Shown here piece after piece: positions 10,721-24,600 of a DNA stretch of 64,000 bases. The position numbers were made by a program, and so were the translations under genes. The stretch comes from Tetrahymena thermophila SB210 (Eukaryota > Ciliophora > Oligohymenophorea > Hymenostomatida > Tetrahymenidae). The notes below the pieces were generated by a model. It searched no databases and had not been told where the DNA came from. It saw only the letters and a program-made list of their open reading frames with translations. The stretch's first letter is position 1. Each line of letters begins with the position of its first letter. The stretch lies in the NCBI RefSeq assembly GCF_000189635.1, contig NW_002476463.1:248001-312000 (forward strand). The letters are read 5' to 3'.

Positions 10721-12920
10721 AATTTTGTTACATTTTCATTACAATTTTAAATTTACAAGCCTTTTTCCTTTTAAAATTTTCTTATCGTACACTCCATATT
10801 ATCCTTTAAATGTTAAGAACCTTTTGAAAAATAAGACTAAGAAAATTTTATAAATAATAAGATAAAAATTTACGCTCTTTCAGTTTAAAGGTAAACTAGA
10901 TGCTAACATTAAGGAAGAAATTCCAATAGATATGGCCCAGCTTCATAAGAAAAACGATTCGCCCTATTCATTTGTAGCAAAATAAAAATACTATCTTAAA
11001 ATTATTTTATCTAATAATTACGCAATAAGAAGTGTTAAAACAGATAGACTCTACATTAAAGATATAGATTGCATTAAATATTTGATTCCATCAACAGTGA
11101 ATTTATTATTCCTAATACAGTTAGAAATATCAATAATAAAGAGTAATTTAAATACTTTTTATTTTACTGAAATTCAATAGCCAAGTATTATAAATTATGT
11201 AACTAAGAAAGCCCTTATCCAATATACTAAGCAGCTGTATCTTCTAACTAGTTAGTACTAGATAAAAATTAGTTGGCTACTAAATAAAATTTGAATATTA
11301 CTTATAGTTCAATTCTAATCTTTATAACTATTATAATTTCGAAAGACTTTTTCCTAACAGCAAACCTGACTCGTTATTCAATTAATTGCAAGCAAAAGAT
11401 ATTATAAGCTATCTCATGGATTTATGCAGAGAAATTTAATCAATTATTTATAATGGAGTAGAATTACTAATTTAGGTAGCTCTTTATTAAAAAAAATAAC
11501 TGTTATTCAATTTAAAAACTTATAAATACTCTAATTCATTTTTATTAATGGAGTTTAATATCAATTTTTATCAATAGTAAAAACTTTGAAAAAAGCAATA
11601 ATTTAAAAACTTGAAGTGCTATATTTAATTTTAATGATATTAATGAGGAATTAGAGTATTTTTTTTAAATAATTAAATCAGACTACGCCAGATAAAGTTC
11701 TAAGTGAAACAATTGATCACATTTAGAAAATATTTATGCCAACAATTTTCCTGATACTTCTTTTAGATTACTGTTACTAATTTAATTATTTTAGAGAGAG
11801 CAAATAAATAATATGAAATATTAAGATAATTTTACGAAAACGATAAAGACACATATAGCAAATTGGAATATTCTTAAAATTTGTCTTTTAAGCTTTGAAT
11901 TTAATTTAAGTTCATTTTAGAATCTCTAATTTAAAATAAATATAAATTTAATATGATTATATAATTATTTGATAATTTTTAAAGTGAGAATTTATATTAA
12001 AAATTGAAAAATATAAATAAGGCTTTCTTTTTTTACCTATCAACCAAAAATTTCAACTAATGTGGATGTTCTAAATACTTTATAAAATAATTTTTTTTTT
12101 AAATTAACTTATTTTTTATTACATCTGTAAGCTTATAGAACTTTGAATAAGTTTAAATCAGCTCTATTTTTAAGAATTATTATCAATATTTATTATTAGA
12201 TAAATTGAAACATACTTTTTGTTATTCTGATTTCAAACATTAGCAAATTAACTTCTTTTTCATCTTTATTTTAAACATTTTAGTAATGTATATTCAATAA
12301 ATTTGGTATATCCTATTCTAACTAATAAATCCTTAGGACTTAATCATCAGAGTAAACTTTAGTCCAGATATTACCTTAAGTTCTCAATATTCTAAGTGCT
12401 ACGTTTAATGATAATTTAGTATCAAAACATAATAAAAGTAGACTGTTTTTATCGTCTTTACCAAAATAATCAAAATTTTAAAACTAAGAATATTAGGTTT
12501 AAATTTGCTAAAGTAAATTTTCAATGGATTCTATATTTATAAATGCTTGCTCTGATAATTTTTAGATATTAATTTGCTATTTTATTTCGATTTATTTTTA
12601 CATCTCCATTTTTATTATTTTTATTAGATTTAATATCCAGAATTTAATTTTTCACTCTTTGATATTATTAATTGATTGGATGTATTTAGAACTCTCTAAA
12701 AATTAGATTATAAAAAATACCTTATTTATTGATCTAATAATTCCAAATATTAAAAAAATATCCTGAAAATTCTAGACTAAAAATAAAATAAATAAATAAA
12801 TAAAAATTTTTGTTAATAACTTCATTTACAAATAGTTAAAAATAAAATATAATAAAATAATCCTCCAAAATAAAAACTCTTGTTTTTTAAGCATAATTGC
12901 CAAATTAAATTATTTTGTAA
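10715..12920 (+). pseudogene. Decayed gene, tandem-duplication copy 2
   Basis: Second copy of the 8165-10345 segment. It shows the same segments with substitutions (FKGKLDANIKEEIPIDM; NFERLFPNSKPDSL; NEELEY; FYENDKDTYSKLEYSQNLSF), the same shared TGA after QSSK, and extra damage: another TGA three codons later and frame changes around 11495-11600. Differences between copies are spread over all codon positions, which suggests no selection on protein. Confidence 0.5.
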
Positions 12921-13596
12921 AATTTAATAGAATTATCCTGCAATAATTCATATTTAAATAAGTGCATAAGTATTTGCGAAGTGTTTTACCTTTAAATCTA
13001 TATTAATTGTTAAGATAATTAAAATTGAAAAATTTTATTTATTTATCATTATATTTTTTCAATTAAAATTTATAATTTCTTAGCCTTTTTTTTGAAAATT
13101 ATCTATGAAATTTTTCAATACGACATTGTTTGAGCGAAATGAATCAGAATTAGCTAAATTATGTTATTTAACTATAAGAAAAATTCTTATCAGTTTAAAT
13201 TAAATTTGAGAATTCTTTTGTTAATAATTTTATTTTATTTGATTAAAACTTATAAAAAAATCTTATGATAAATTCTTTCTCAATACAAATATTTTAATGA
13301 ATTTAATAATAATTTGATAAATACTTGTAAAAACAATTAATAAATATTCTTTTCCTTTAAATTTATTTAATTAAACTAATATTTAATATTTTAATTATTT
13401 ATAAAAAGCTATATTAATTCTTATAAGTGTTTTCTATTGATTTATCTAGTTTATTTTATAATCATTTTACTTATAAAATACTAATACGAATTCTTAAAAC
13501 TACTATTAAATATTTGCATAAAAGCTCAATAAGAAATTAAGAAATAAATAATAAATAGATAAAACAAATTAATCACAAAAAGAAGCATTTAAATAA
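12921..13596. other. Intergenic
   Basis: AT-rich spacer and presumed promoter of the following gene. Nothing else seen. Confidence 0.4.
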
Positions 13597-16302
13597 ATGG
13601 CAAATTAAAATAATAGTGAAGGTGATTTTAATATAATAAAATCTATTTAATTTGAAATTGAATAGAAAACTTTTTACCAATAAGTTTGCAGCTTACTTAA
13701 GAGTTTGAAATACAAAATTGAGCTTAAAATAAATAAAAAAATTTAAGACAATTAAACAATTATTGTTAAAATAAAGGGTTAAACTCTTTAATACACTTAA
13801 AATGCAAAGGATGATATCTAAAATCTTTAAATGGATTAGCAATAATTATCTGAAATTAATAATTTAATAGAGGAAAAGAAATTAATTGTTTAATCTATAA
13901 AATTGAATTTAACTGACAATTTTTTAGAAAAAAATCAGTTTTTATAGCTTGGATAAGAGATATCATAATTATGCATTATTGACAAAATTATTTTTTAAAA
14001 TAAAAAAAAACTTTCTTTTAATGACAAAACCGTAGAAAATATAAAGTAATTCTTCAAAGTCTTTAACAATGTTGATTAAATTGAAGTTAATATTAATAAA
14101 GAATGCAACTTAGTCTTTTTAGAGCTAATTGCTTTTCTTACTTAAATCAAAGATCATTAAAATCTAAAAATAGAAGGTGTAAACTACACATTTAATAGAA
14201 ACTAAGATAACTCAATAGACCTTTTACAATTAAATAAATTTCATTTTTCGAATAGTTAAAACTTAGATAAAATAAAACCACTGCTTAAAAAAGTAAAAAA
14301 GCTGGTTATTAACTTAGAAGGATTTTTTAATTCAATAAATTTAAGTAAAACCATTGAATCTATAAACAATTTAAAAGACTTGGAAGAATTATATTTTAAT
14401 TATGAATAAAATGGGAATATTTAGGATAAATTTACAAAGAATATGAAGTAATTCGAAATAGGAGCAAAAAATTTGAAAGTTTTAGATACTTAACTTCCTT
14501 TTGACTTTTTACAAAACACGTTAGAAAAGAGCAAAAATCTCACTGTTTTTAAAATGACTTCCCTAATAAATGATTAAAAAGACATATTATATTTAAAAGA
14601 ATTTATTCAGAAAATGTAAAAAATACAAAATATAACTTTAGGTTTCGAATTCTTAAAGTAAAAATAAATATTAATATACAATCCAATTAGATAATTTTCA
14701 AAAATCAAAATAGTTGATTTAAAATTTAAATTAATTAGTTTTGATAAACTTCATTAACTTTTATAAGGCTTTGAAAATTAATTTGATAGCAAGGTCTAAT
14801 TTAAGATAATTTTTAAGGACTACATATACCTAGAATACAAGTAAAAGTCATTAGATTCACTTGAAAAAAATGAGTTAAAAGAAAACATAATTGAAGTTGA
14901 TGTCTAAAATGATTAAAGTTTAATAAAAACAGATGCAGAATAATTAATAAAAATTATATCATCTATTTTAAAATAATTTAAATTAACTTAGAATAATGAA
15001 TAACTTTAAAACTCTTTAGGAAATTATAAAATTTATTCTCTTGACATAAAATTAAAACTCAAGAATAAATTCTTGCTTCATGGTGTTTAAGAAAACATAA
15101 ATTATTTATTCGATTAAAAAGAAAATGTTTAAATTTCTTAAAAAATAGATATCAAAGATTTTATTATTTTTGAGTTTAAAAAAGATTCATTTGCTTTTAA
15201 AAGAGATGCTGAAGAGATTTAATATGCTTTTGATTTAAATATTTAGAATTGTAAGAATTTTAGTAAATCAGATGCTGAGCTTTTGATCAAGACAATCCCT
15301 CAAAGCATGTCAACCCATAAATTAAATTTAAAATTCTAAATTAAATAATAAGAGCTAGCTCTCTCTATTTTTGAATAGATTAAATCTTCGCTTTAATTAA
15401 ATGAAAAAAACATTAAATTTTAAAATAAATTAATTTTAAAAGATTTCTCTTTGTTGGAGTTTAAATAAGAAAAATTATTTTTTTACGAATATGAGGAAGA
15501 ATAAGATTTACAAAAAGACTTAGAATTAGAAATACAAAATGATTGCTTATTAACTTAAACAAATTTATGCAAATTGTAAACTATTATTAAAGAAATAATT
15601 AATTTAAATGGTCTTTCTATAACATTTCACTGGGATTTTATTAAGAAAAAAGAAGAAGTAATTAAAATTATGGATTTATTTCTAAATTATAAAAATCTAA
15701 GAAAATTAGAATACAAAAATTTACAAGTGTTCTAAAATAAAAGCATAATATAAAATTTAGAATGTCTGATAAATAATAATTCTTAAAACTTAAAACACTT
15801 AAGTTTTATATTTGATCGCTTCAGTATAACAGAAACTAAGGAATATTAAGTGTTATTTAAAGCAATATAGTAATGCTAGCACTTGTCATATTTTAAACTT
15901 GCCATCAATGATTATAATAAAGTTAGTAGTAATGTTTTAAAATATATCGTAAAAAATATAATTACATTTAAAAGTTTGAGAATGTTAGATCTAAGTATTA
16001 ATTAAGCAGGTCATGTTCTCTAGATTGATGATTTAATAAAAACAATCGAATTATTTGATAACAAAAAAAATCTAAATTACCTATCATTTTAGATGCAACA
16101 ATAAATGTGGGGTTTGGATGATAACTAATTAATGGCTTTACTAAAAAATATTAGCCATATTAAAATGCTTAAATTATTTATAAAAGGAATAGATTTAACT
16201 TAAAAAATAAAATATTTCAAAAAAATTGTCAAAAAATTAACGAATCTAGATGTATAACAACAAAAGTCTGAATTTATAGTAAAATAATTAGAATATGTCT
16301 GA
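13597..16302 (+). CDS. Large leucine-rich-repeat-like protein, single exon
   Basis: One uninterrupted frame of 902 codons from ATG 13597 to TGA 16300-16302, far longer than chance allows; about one codon in eight is TAA or TAG read as Gln. The 901-residue product is rich in Lys, Leu, Ile, Asn and Gln. It contains irregular leucine-rich units of the ciliate type, such as NLKDLEELYF, NLKVLDTQLP, QNLKHLSFIF, SLRMLDLSIN, NLNYLSFQMQ and HIKMLKLFIK, densest in the last 350 residues. No signal peptide, membrane segment or catalytic domain seen. It differs from the LRR gene at 59.5-62.3 kb, in which single repeats tend to be separate exons. Probably an intracellular binding scaffold; partner unknown. 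Confidence 0.85.
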
Positions 16303-16992
16303 CAAATTTAATGATTATTCAAATTCGCATTTTACTTTTTAGCTAAATTAAAATTTATGTCAAACAATAATCATCACTTTACTTAATCTATTTTAATCAC
16401 ATAAAACTACTTTTTATAAATATTTTTTATGTCATAATAATTTATTTCTCACTAACTAACGAACTATTCATAACTTTTACTTTTTAAATTTTCTTTTTCT
16501 TTCATAGTAATAGATAATCTAATTTTAATTTATTTATCAATTAAAATTTTGGTTTAAATATTGTTTATAAATATATTTATGACATTATTAATCGACATTT
16601 ACCATAAATTTTCATCAATACATACCTTCAATCTATAATTTTTTGAATCTTAACCTTTTGTTTTTCCAAAAATGCAAAAATTATAAAGAGAATATGTGTT
16701 CTGATTAATATATAAGGATTTACATTATTTGTTTGTTCATAACTATTAATGCAAATGAATTATTCAAAGATTAGATGATTAAAAAAAATTTAAAAATATC
16801 GTTATAATTATTATCAAAGAGAAATAGTTAATTTAAAAAGCTAGCAAATTATACTTTTAATAAATTAACCAAGAAAGTAGAAGTTTTACATACAAAAATA
16901 TTAAAATAATATATTTATGATATTAATTGTAAGTTATTTAATATAATTATTTTAACTTAAATTTTATATATTATCTATCTATCTTCATTCAT
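16303..16992. other. Intergenic between convergent genes
   Basis: AT-rich 3' flanks of the LRR-like gene and of the next minus-strand gene. No feature seen. Confidence 0.4.
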
Positions 16993-17691
16993 TCATTATT
17001 AATTTATCTTGCAAAAAGTAGTATCTCCACATATTTACTTTTCGTAGTCATGCTAGAATACACTGGCATTAAAATGTGAACAATCTAATGAAAAACCTTA
17101 GATATTTGACTTATCTAACTATTTTTGTGGAAGCTACTTACTATCTTCTTGTGTAGAAACAGATTCTAGTTGCTCTTACTATTAATTTTCTTATTTTTAT
17201 TTCTGCCATTAACTAAGTGGTTAACCTGACTTCTCTTAAACTTGTTATTCGTTTTCAGTATTGAGGATTTCTCCTTCATATTAAATGACAGTTGTTTAAA
17301 TAGTGCTTCTAAATTTACAATAGGCATAGCAAAATATTGGTGAAAGACAAATTACAGCAAAAAAAAATGGTTGAAGATGTTCTAAAAATTTATTTAAGCT
17401 AAATTTTTAAGTTTTTTTAGAGAGTTACGCATCTCTACGCTAGTCAGAAGAGATATTAGTTTAACATAATTCTTATTTTAAGCAATATCCATCCAAACAA
17501 CATGACTCCTCGCACTCATCAGATATGTTGCAATTCTATGAGCAGGAATTTAAATCAGATGTACATTATCCTAAGTTATCAAGACATTGTTAGAATCCTT
17601 ACTTTAAGCAATCATTAGCTCTTTACGCTTAAGTAGAATATATTATTAAAACAATAAAAATAATTACTATATTAGTTAAATGCATATTCAT
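16993..17691 (-). CDS. Cys-rich type I membrane protein with polar Q/E-rich tail
   Basis: Single exon, 232 residues. ATG at 17691 is preferred because it is upstream and in frame with another ATG at 17685; TGA at 16993-16995. Signal peptide at residues 1-22 (MNMHLTNIVIIFIVLIIYST), then the family ectodomain (CLKQGFQQCLDNLGQC, then C..NC..SDECEESCCLDGYC). A membrane segment near residue 110 (FFFAVICLSPIFCYAYC) is followed by a ~110-residue tail rich in Gln, Glu and Ser. The extreme C-terminus has four further Cys (DCSHF, ICGDTTFCK). The ectodomain matches 1-421 and 1226-1966, but the tail is unrelated to theirs, so the ectodomain is the conserved module in this branch. Confidence 0.85.
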
Positions 17692-18618
17692 CAATTTAAA
17701 GAAAGTAGATATTAGCTATTTAAATTATTTATTTATTTATTAATTTTTTTTATAATAAAATAGATTGTAAAAATAATTAATTATACATATTTTAAATCAT
17801 CAACTAACTATTTATCTATTTAATAATTTTCTAATCAAATCTAAGAACTTTTTAAAGCATAAATAAAAATACATAATTCAAATAGGCACATACTATTACA
17901 TCTATAATTCAATAATTAAATTATTTTATTTCTAAATATAATTTAAATTCAAAATAAAATTTAAAGTTAACAAAATGTTAATTTTCTTTTGTATATCCTT
18001 TAATTCTTATTAGATAACTTAAAATTAAAGTCTTATTTATTATTTACTTTAATGATTCATAAATTCAAATTTTTTTTTTTCAATTTCTTATCATAAACCA
18101 AAAAAAAGATGTATTACTTGAATAGTTAAGTACAATATTTCATAATAATCTTAAATACATTCATTTTTAAAAATTAAAAATATTTATTTAAAAGTCAACT
18201 TAAAAAAGTTATTTGAAATAAGAACAATTGAAGATAAATAATGGACTTAATTTTAAATAAAGAATGAATGATTTACTATTTGTCAATAAACATTTTTATA
18301 GCTTCTTATAATAAGCTTTGTTGAATACATCTTTACAATTAAATACATAAATGCTTTACAAAGTTAAAATAAATTTGTAAAAGTAAACAAATTATAAATA
18401 AATATAGCTCTTTATGATTTATTTAGTATAATAATTAATAAAACATATTTAAATACATAGATTTATTATCAATAAAGTAATTTTTATTATTTAAAAGCTT
18501 ATTTAATTAATATGGTTGTTATGATACAAAAATAAAATAAGTTTATTTATTATAAAATATATAATTACATTTAGATTTTAAAATTGTAATTCAAAATAAT
18601 GCTATCTATATAAATAAA
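17692..18618. other. Intergenic
   Basis: Very AT-rich; holds the 5' side of the Cys-rich gene and the 3' flank of NUP308. No supported ORF. Confidence 0.4.
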
Positions 18619-21600
18619 TCAATATCTATCTTATGTCACTGATAGCCTTTAGAATTGTAAAATATGCTCTTCAATTTATTTTTTAAGTTAAATATCTTCA
18701 TATTCTAGTTTCTTCAATCCATCTAGCTTTGCATCTATTTTTAGGTAATATTAAATAAAAAGAAAAATAATAAATAAATAGAAATTACTTAATTTATTTT
18801 ATAAATCAGTTAAACTGTCTTTTATAGAGTGTCCAAACCATTATTTGAATTCGTTTAACATTTAGAAGTGCTTGATAGCAGAAAGAACGATAGCTTAAAG
18901 ACTAAATTAAGATGTTTAAATAATTGTTTTAGCACTATTTATTAAAGAAGTTTGAGAACCAAATCCATAGCAACATAAGTTATACTCTACAGAATTTGTG
19001 AGAGCGCGAAGCTTGACAAGCTAGTCATCCATATTAACATTTTTATTTTTCTTATAATCCCATTTATTTAGAGTATTTTCTACGAATTTAAGGCAGTCAA
19101 ACAAAGAATTTGCAAAGCTCTACCAGTAATTTACAGAATAAACTTACTTGCTTTCATTATTGATCAAATTATCACTGAAGCTGTTGCTAGAATATTAGAA
19201 TAATTAAAGTAAACTTGATTCTTGTAAACCGTCTTAGATACAAGAAAACAAACTGAATAAAATGCTCTAGTAGTGTAATTCAACTTAAATGATGAATAAG
19301 TTATAGTTCTTATTTTTCTATTAATTTAAATAATAATAATTAATCTCATAATCTTAATATTAATCTATTTAGATATTTACTGTATCTCCAATAGCAGAGT
19401 GAGCTGTAGAGATGCCTGCTTCTAACTCTTATTTGTTTGGAGTATGAGAAGGAGTAAGTATAGATGTGTGATATAAGTGAGCACTGTCTGCTGAGCTGAC
19501 CTGATAAATGTCATAAATTTGAGAGAGCTTCTTTTCCATTTTAGAAACTGGCATGAAGATAGATTGGATGGAAAGACCCTACTTAAATAAGCAAATAGTG
19601 CAATGAGTCAAGAATTGAAGTATTTATTCAAAATCGTTGCTCATCTTTCTTTTGAAGATATTGGCTTGGCAGAAATAAACTGAGAGAAGTTCCAAAATAA
19701 GTTCGATTTCTTCCATATACTGTAATAAATTTATAAGTAAATTATTTAATTTTAATATAAAATTTAAAAACAAAAATTTTTTTACTGCAAGAGAAAGCTT
19801 TTCTTATTCAGTGTTAATCATTTTGTTATTAGCTAAATTTGTAGCAGTGTTTTATAAAACTTGAGGAATAGAGAGAATTTTAGCAATACGAGTGAAATAA
19901 GTCTATAAGAATTAGAAAGATGAAGTTGTGTTTTCTAAATCTGAAGGCAATGAAATTATATATTCCTTATAGAAATTCAAACTCCAACACCAGAAAGAAT
20001 GTAAGAGATTTCTTTCTCCATTTTGCCAATAGAATGGTTCATTTTCTATATTCTTAAAAATGGGAGTGTTGCATATCATACTTACAATATTAGCTTCACT
20101 CAATAAAAGAGCACCTTCAGGATACTTAGCAATATCTGTCAACAGATTTATAATAGAAACAAAGATTTAAGCAGTTTCATTCTAATTTTAAAGTTAAAAA
20201 AGTTAATCAAACAAATAATAAATGAAAATAATAAGTATTACCTTTTCATAAAAGATTTTATTAATCAAAAATTCTAAAGCTTTAACTTGATATTTGAATT
20301 AAAGAATAAAGTATTATGGATAGATATGTAGGGCACTGTTAAGACAAGATATTAAAATAGGGAGACCATCAATATTCTAAGCAGCCAAATTCATTAAAAT
20401 ACCAATTATTTTTGTAAAGTAAGGATTCAAGTTTTCATTGATAACGAATTTTTTCTTGTTGTTTTAGAAGGTTTATAAGTAGAGAACTTCCATCACTTGT
20501 AATTGCAAGAATAAGCACTTTTATAAAAAGCAAAAGTAAATAAACAAAATAAGCAAATAAGAGAGTAAATAAATAAATAAATTGATTTATATTAATTTTA
20601 ATAGCGTTTTAATTTTACCTAAATGAAATCACATATTTGAACTCTAGTACCACGATGGACAGCTTCTTCTAAAATTTATGTCATTACTTTGAATAAATCT
20701 TCGGCTTCTTCTTTTTTATAAGAATCTGAGAAAGAATGTTAGCTTTCTTGATTTTAGTTTGATCTACCAATAAAATTATTAGGATTTTATGTCTTTTTAT
20801 TTTCTGACTCTTTGGAATGGTAGTCTAGATCTTGTAAGTGTCTGAGTGAGAATAATATGTAAAGTAAAAATTTGAGTTTTTGATCAAAGAGCACTCCAAA
20901 GTACCCTTTTTTCAAATCTTAGAGAATTTATTTCATCATTTCGCTCTATAAGTTAGAGAAAAGACCAACACATTGTGGGTTAGCTATTTTTATTTAAATA
21001 AAATTAAGTTTTTAATTGAATGCAAATATAAAATTATTTATTTACAGGCACAGAAGATGTTAACAAATCCACTCACAAACTCTATTTCATAGTTAGGATA
21101 GAGTAAACATAATTATTCATGCTCTAAAATAATCTTTCTCTCTCTGAGCTACTTAAGAGTGAAATTTGGAATAGAAGATTGTACAGTACTCATAGCGTAA
21201 CCTTCAACTCCTGAAGAAGTAACTAAACAAAATAGTCTAATCCATGAATCAAATGTCCTTAGTTTTATTTCTTCAATAGACCATTTAATACTCTTTTGAC
21301 GGAATTCAATTAATTTAAAGAGAATGTATTTAGCTCTAGACAAGTAGTCTTAAGGTCTTTCAGCGTCTATTTTATTGAATATAATCTCACTGGCATCCAA
21401 AGCATATCCTCTTCCATATGAATATTGGTTAGTTTCCAACAAATAGAAGAAAGATTATTAGAAAATTTTTCCCTTAAATTACTCTTCATTTTCAATGTTC
21501 ATCTTAGTTTGAATTTATTGAGGAACTGGCCAAAGATCTAATGAATAGCTTGGAGCGAACTTAGATAAGCTGTTCATGATGTGATTACTATATTTTAATT

Positions 21601-24600
21601 TATAAAATTTATAAAAAACATTAATTCAAATAATTGATTCATTACACTTATTTATTTTCGAATATTGCTTTTAAGCTATTTTGGATAGATTGGACTGATT
21701 TACATTTATTGGAAAGATATTCTTTGCTAATTAAATCAAGTAAAATCTAGAAACTGTGTAAGCAAATCATCTATTAGTAGAGTTCTGTTTATTTTATGTG
21801 TTCTCTAAGTAATTGAGATAACTTTAATTTTTAGAACTCGAAGTAAGGAATATTTGGTTCTTTGGGAGAATTTAAAAAGTAAAGATCTCTTTCAACGAGC
21901 TAGTCGATTTCATAAGGTTTAAAGTTTTAAACTACGACTTTAGTAATCTTTTCGAAAATATATTGTGTGTCTTAACGGAATTCCTAACAAAAGCTTGGGT
22001 ACATTTAATCTCTCTTAAAGATTTCAACTAAAAGATTCAAATACTTTTATAAAAAAAAAGAAGATATTTTGATGAATTTGTTTTAAATATTTATTTGATA
22101 TTTTACTTTGTTGAGTAAACGCATGTCATAAGTGCAAACATTTGATTCAAAGAAGCGCTTAAATCTGATTTTAAGATCATTATCTTTCTTTTTTCTGTTA
22201 AGATTATCAGGTTTAAGAATCAAGTTCATGAAGAGAGGTTGAGTGTATAAGGCAGTGAGCATGAAATCGATAACTGCACAGCTGTTGTCTGATATGTTTT
22301 TTCTGAGAGCTTCACTATCATTGTTAGAATCATATTCATTCAATTTCAATATGTTAAACATCTCAATTATGAAATTAGTTAATTAAGTGTTAATAGAAGA
22401 GTAATTTAACTTCTCCCAGTAGTTTTCCATATTCATGTTGCTTAAGAAATCTACTAAAATAGGTTTTCTAATTGACTATTGAGCCTATAATAAATATAAT
22501 AATTTAAACACTTTGAAATTGAATGAAAATTAATTAATTTATTTACTTCCCAAGCCAACATGATTTAAGTTAAAATTCTCAAACTCAAAGAGCTAATCAA
22601 TTCACAGTAAGTACCATTTGGTAAACGAGACTAAGATTTATTTAAATAATAATTTCATCAAAATATTGTTTATATTTTTAAGAATTTAAATATACATTAT
22701 TTAATGGGTTTCTAATAGTGTCATAGTCGAGAAGGTAATGAGTATCTGCCAATTAGTTAATTAAATTACCTTCACTTTCCAAGAAATTGTAAATATAAAA
22801 GGGAAGTGTTGGGTTAACTTCATCGTTTGAAGAGTAGAAATGATTTTCAAAGTTAATGTAAGAGGATATGGCGTATAAAATATTTATTTTTATTGAGTTT
22901 AAGCTTGAGTCAATGTAATATTCTTATTTGTAATGGAAGATACAGTCAGATTTGCATATTATTCTTTCAAAGAAATCTAAAATTGGGATTTCATCTAAAA
23001 GCATTGATTTCTGTAAAAATCTATATTCGAAATCTTGTTTACGGATTTAAATTTTTTATTCAATTAATTGCATAGTAGTTTCTAACACCTTCAATGTGTC
23101 AACAATCAGATTTCTTAAATTAACTTAGTTTTTAATGTGTTCAACCTAGTGTTCTTTAAATTTATTTGAGGTATTCATGATATAAGTTTACCAATACTTG
23201 TTATTCAATTTAAGAGTTTTGTTGTTTATCTTGTTGTTACCTATTAGATATTAAAATTAATTGAATAAAATTTTATTGTTGATTTATTTATTTATTACTA
23301 ATAGATGATTAGTTAGCTGCTACTTCAAGCACCTTGATAATCATTTCATCTACTCTGATTTTCTTTAATTAGTTGCAGAGGAAGTTGTGTAAGAAAAAGC
23401 TAGTATAGCTATCACTTTAAACAGGTCTGAAGTCTTGTTTCTTATAGACATTTATTGATAATCTGTTTAAACAAATATCAGTAATTTTCATGATTAAAGA
23501 GCCTAAAAGAATTTTTTGAAGAAAAAGTTTAAAAAAGTATTTCTTTATAAAATTTTTTTTTAATTAAAGAAAAATCGAAATAAAAATTGATTACCTATTT
23601 TCCACTTATGCTTAAGGTAAAGAGCGCCTTAGTTTTATTCCCAATCTTCAATAAAGCTAGTGAAGAAGAGGAACAAATGAGCAAGTAAAGGAGAATCATA
23701 TTCTGTGTTTCTTTCCATTCCTTTTATTTGAGAGAAAGCAAGCAAAGGCTCTTCGAAATCCTTTAAAATAGTGTATAAGATATTTAAGATTTCTCTCTTG
23801 CATTTTAATCTGTATTCAGTGGCAGTCACATCATTTTATATTGCTAAACGTCTATATTCTTTGAAGAGCAAATCTTAATATTCTTCGATTTACAAAATTT
23901 ATTGTGTCTAGTATTAGTGATTGTTGAGCAATACATTTAAGGCCTTAAGACCAGCAAAGAAGTTTTAATAAGCATAGCTACGCAAATCGTTATATAATGC
24001 AAAACTCTTTATCACAAATTTAATTACTTCATCACCATTGCATTCATTTATGTATTAATCGAAAGTATTCTATGATAAATCAGTGAAGTAAAATACATAT
24101 TAAAGTAAATTAATGCATTTAGGATCAGTAATTATAAGCTTATAAATTAATCTCAATTTTAATATGCTTGCAGTATCTAAATTTTATCTATTCAAAAACA
24201 AATTAAATTAAATAATTAATAAATTAAATAAATATTTATTACTGTGAGTCAGCTATTTAGTTAAAGTTAATCCAATTAAAATTGCTTAAAGTAGTCAAAA
24301 AGATGATAACATGACGAGATTTAGGGTCGGAGCTCATACCTAGTGCACTTTTCATTACTTTGTAAATAGAAATAGGACTAGAAAAGATATTTTGGAAATG
24401 CTTAGTTTGTTCTCTGCTTTCGAGCTTTTCCCAGAATAAGTCAATTAATTTAGGATTTTTGTGTATAGTTTTAGAAAATGCAATACAAATGCATTCACTA
24501 ATGAAAGATTCTAGCTATTCATCCATTTCTTCATAGAATTCATTTGCGTTAATTCCTTAAATAATCTTTACGAGCAATTCAAAGAATATTTCCTACCATT

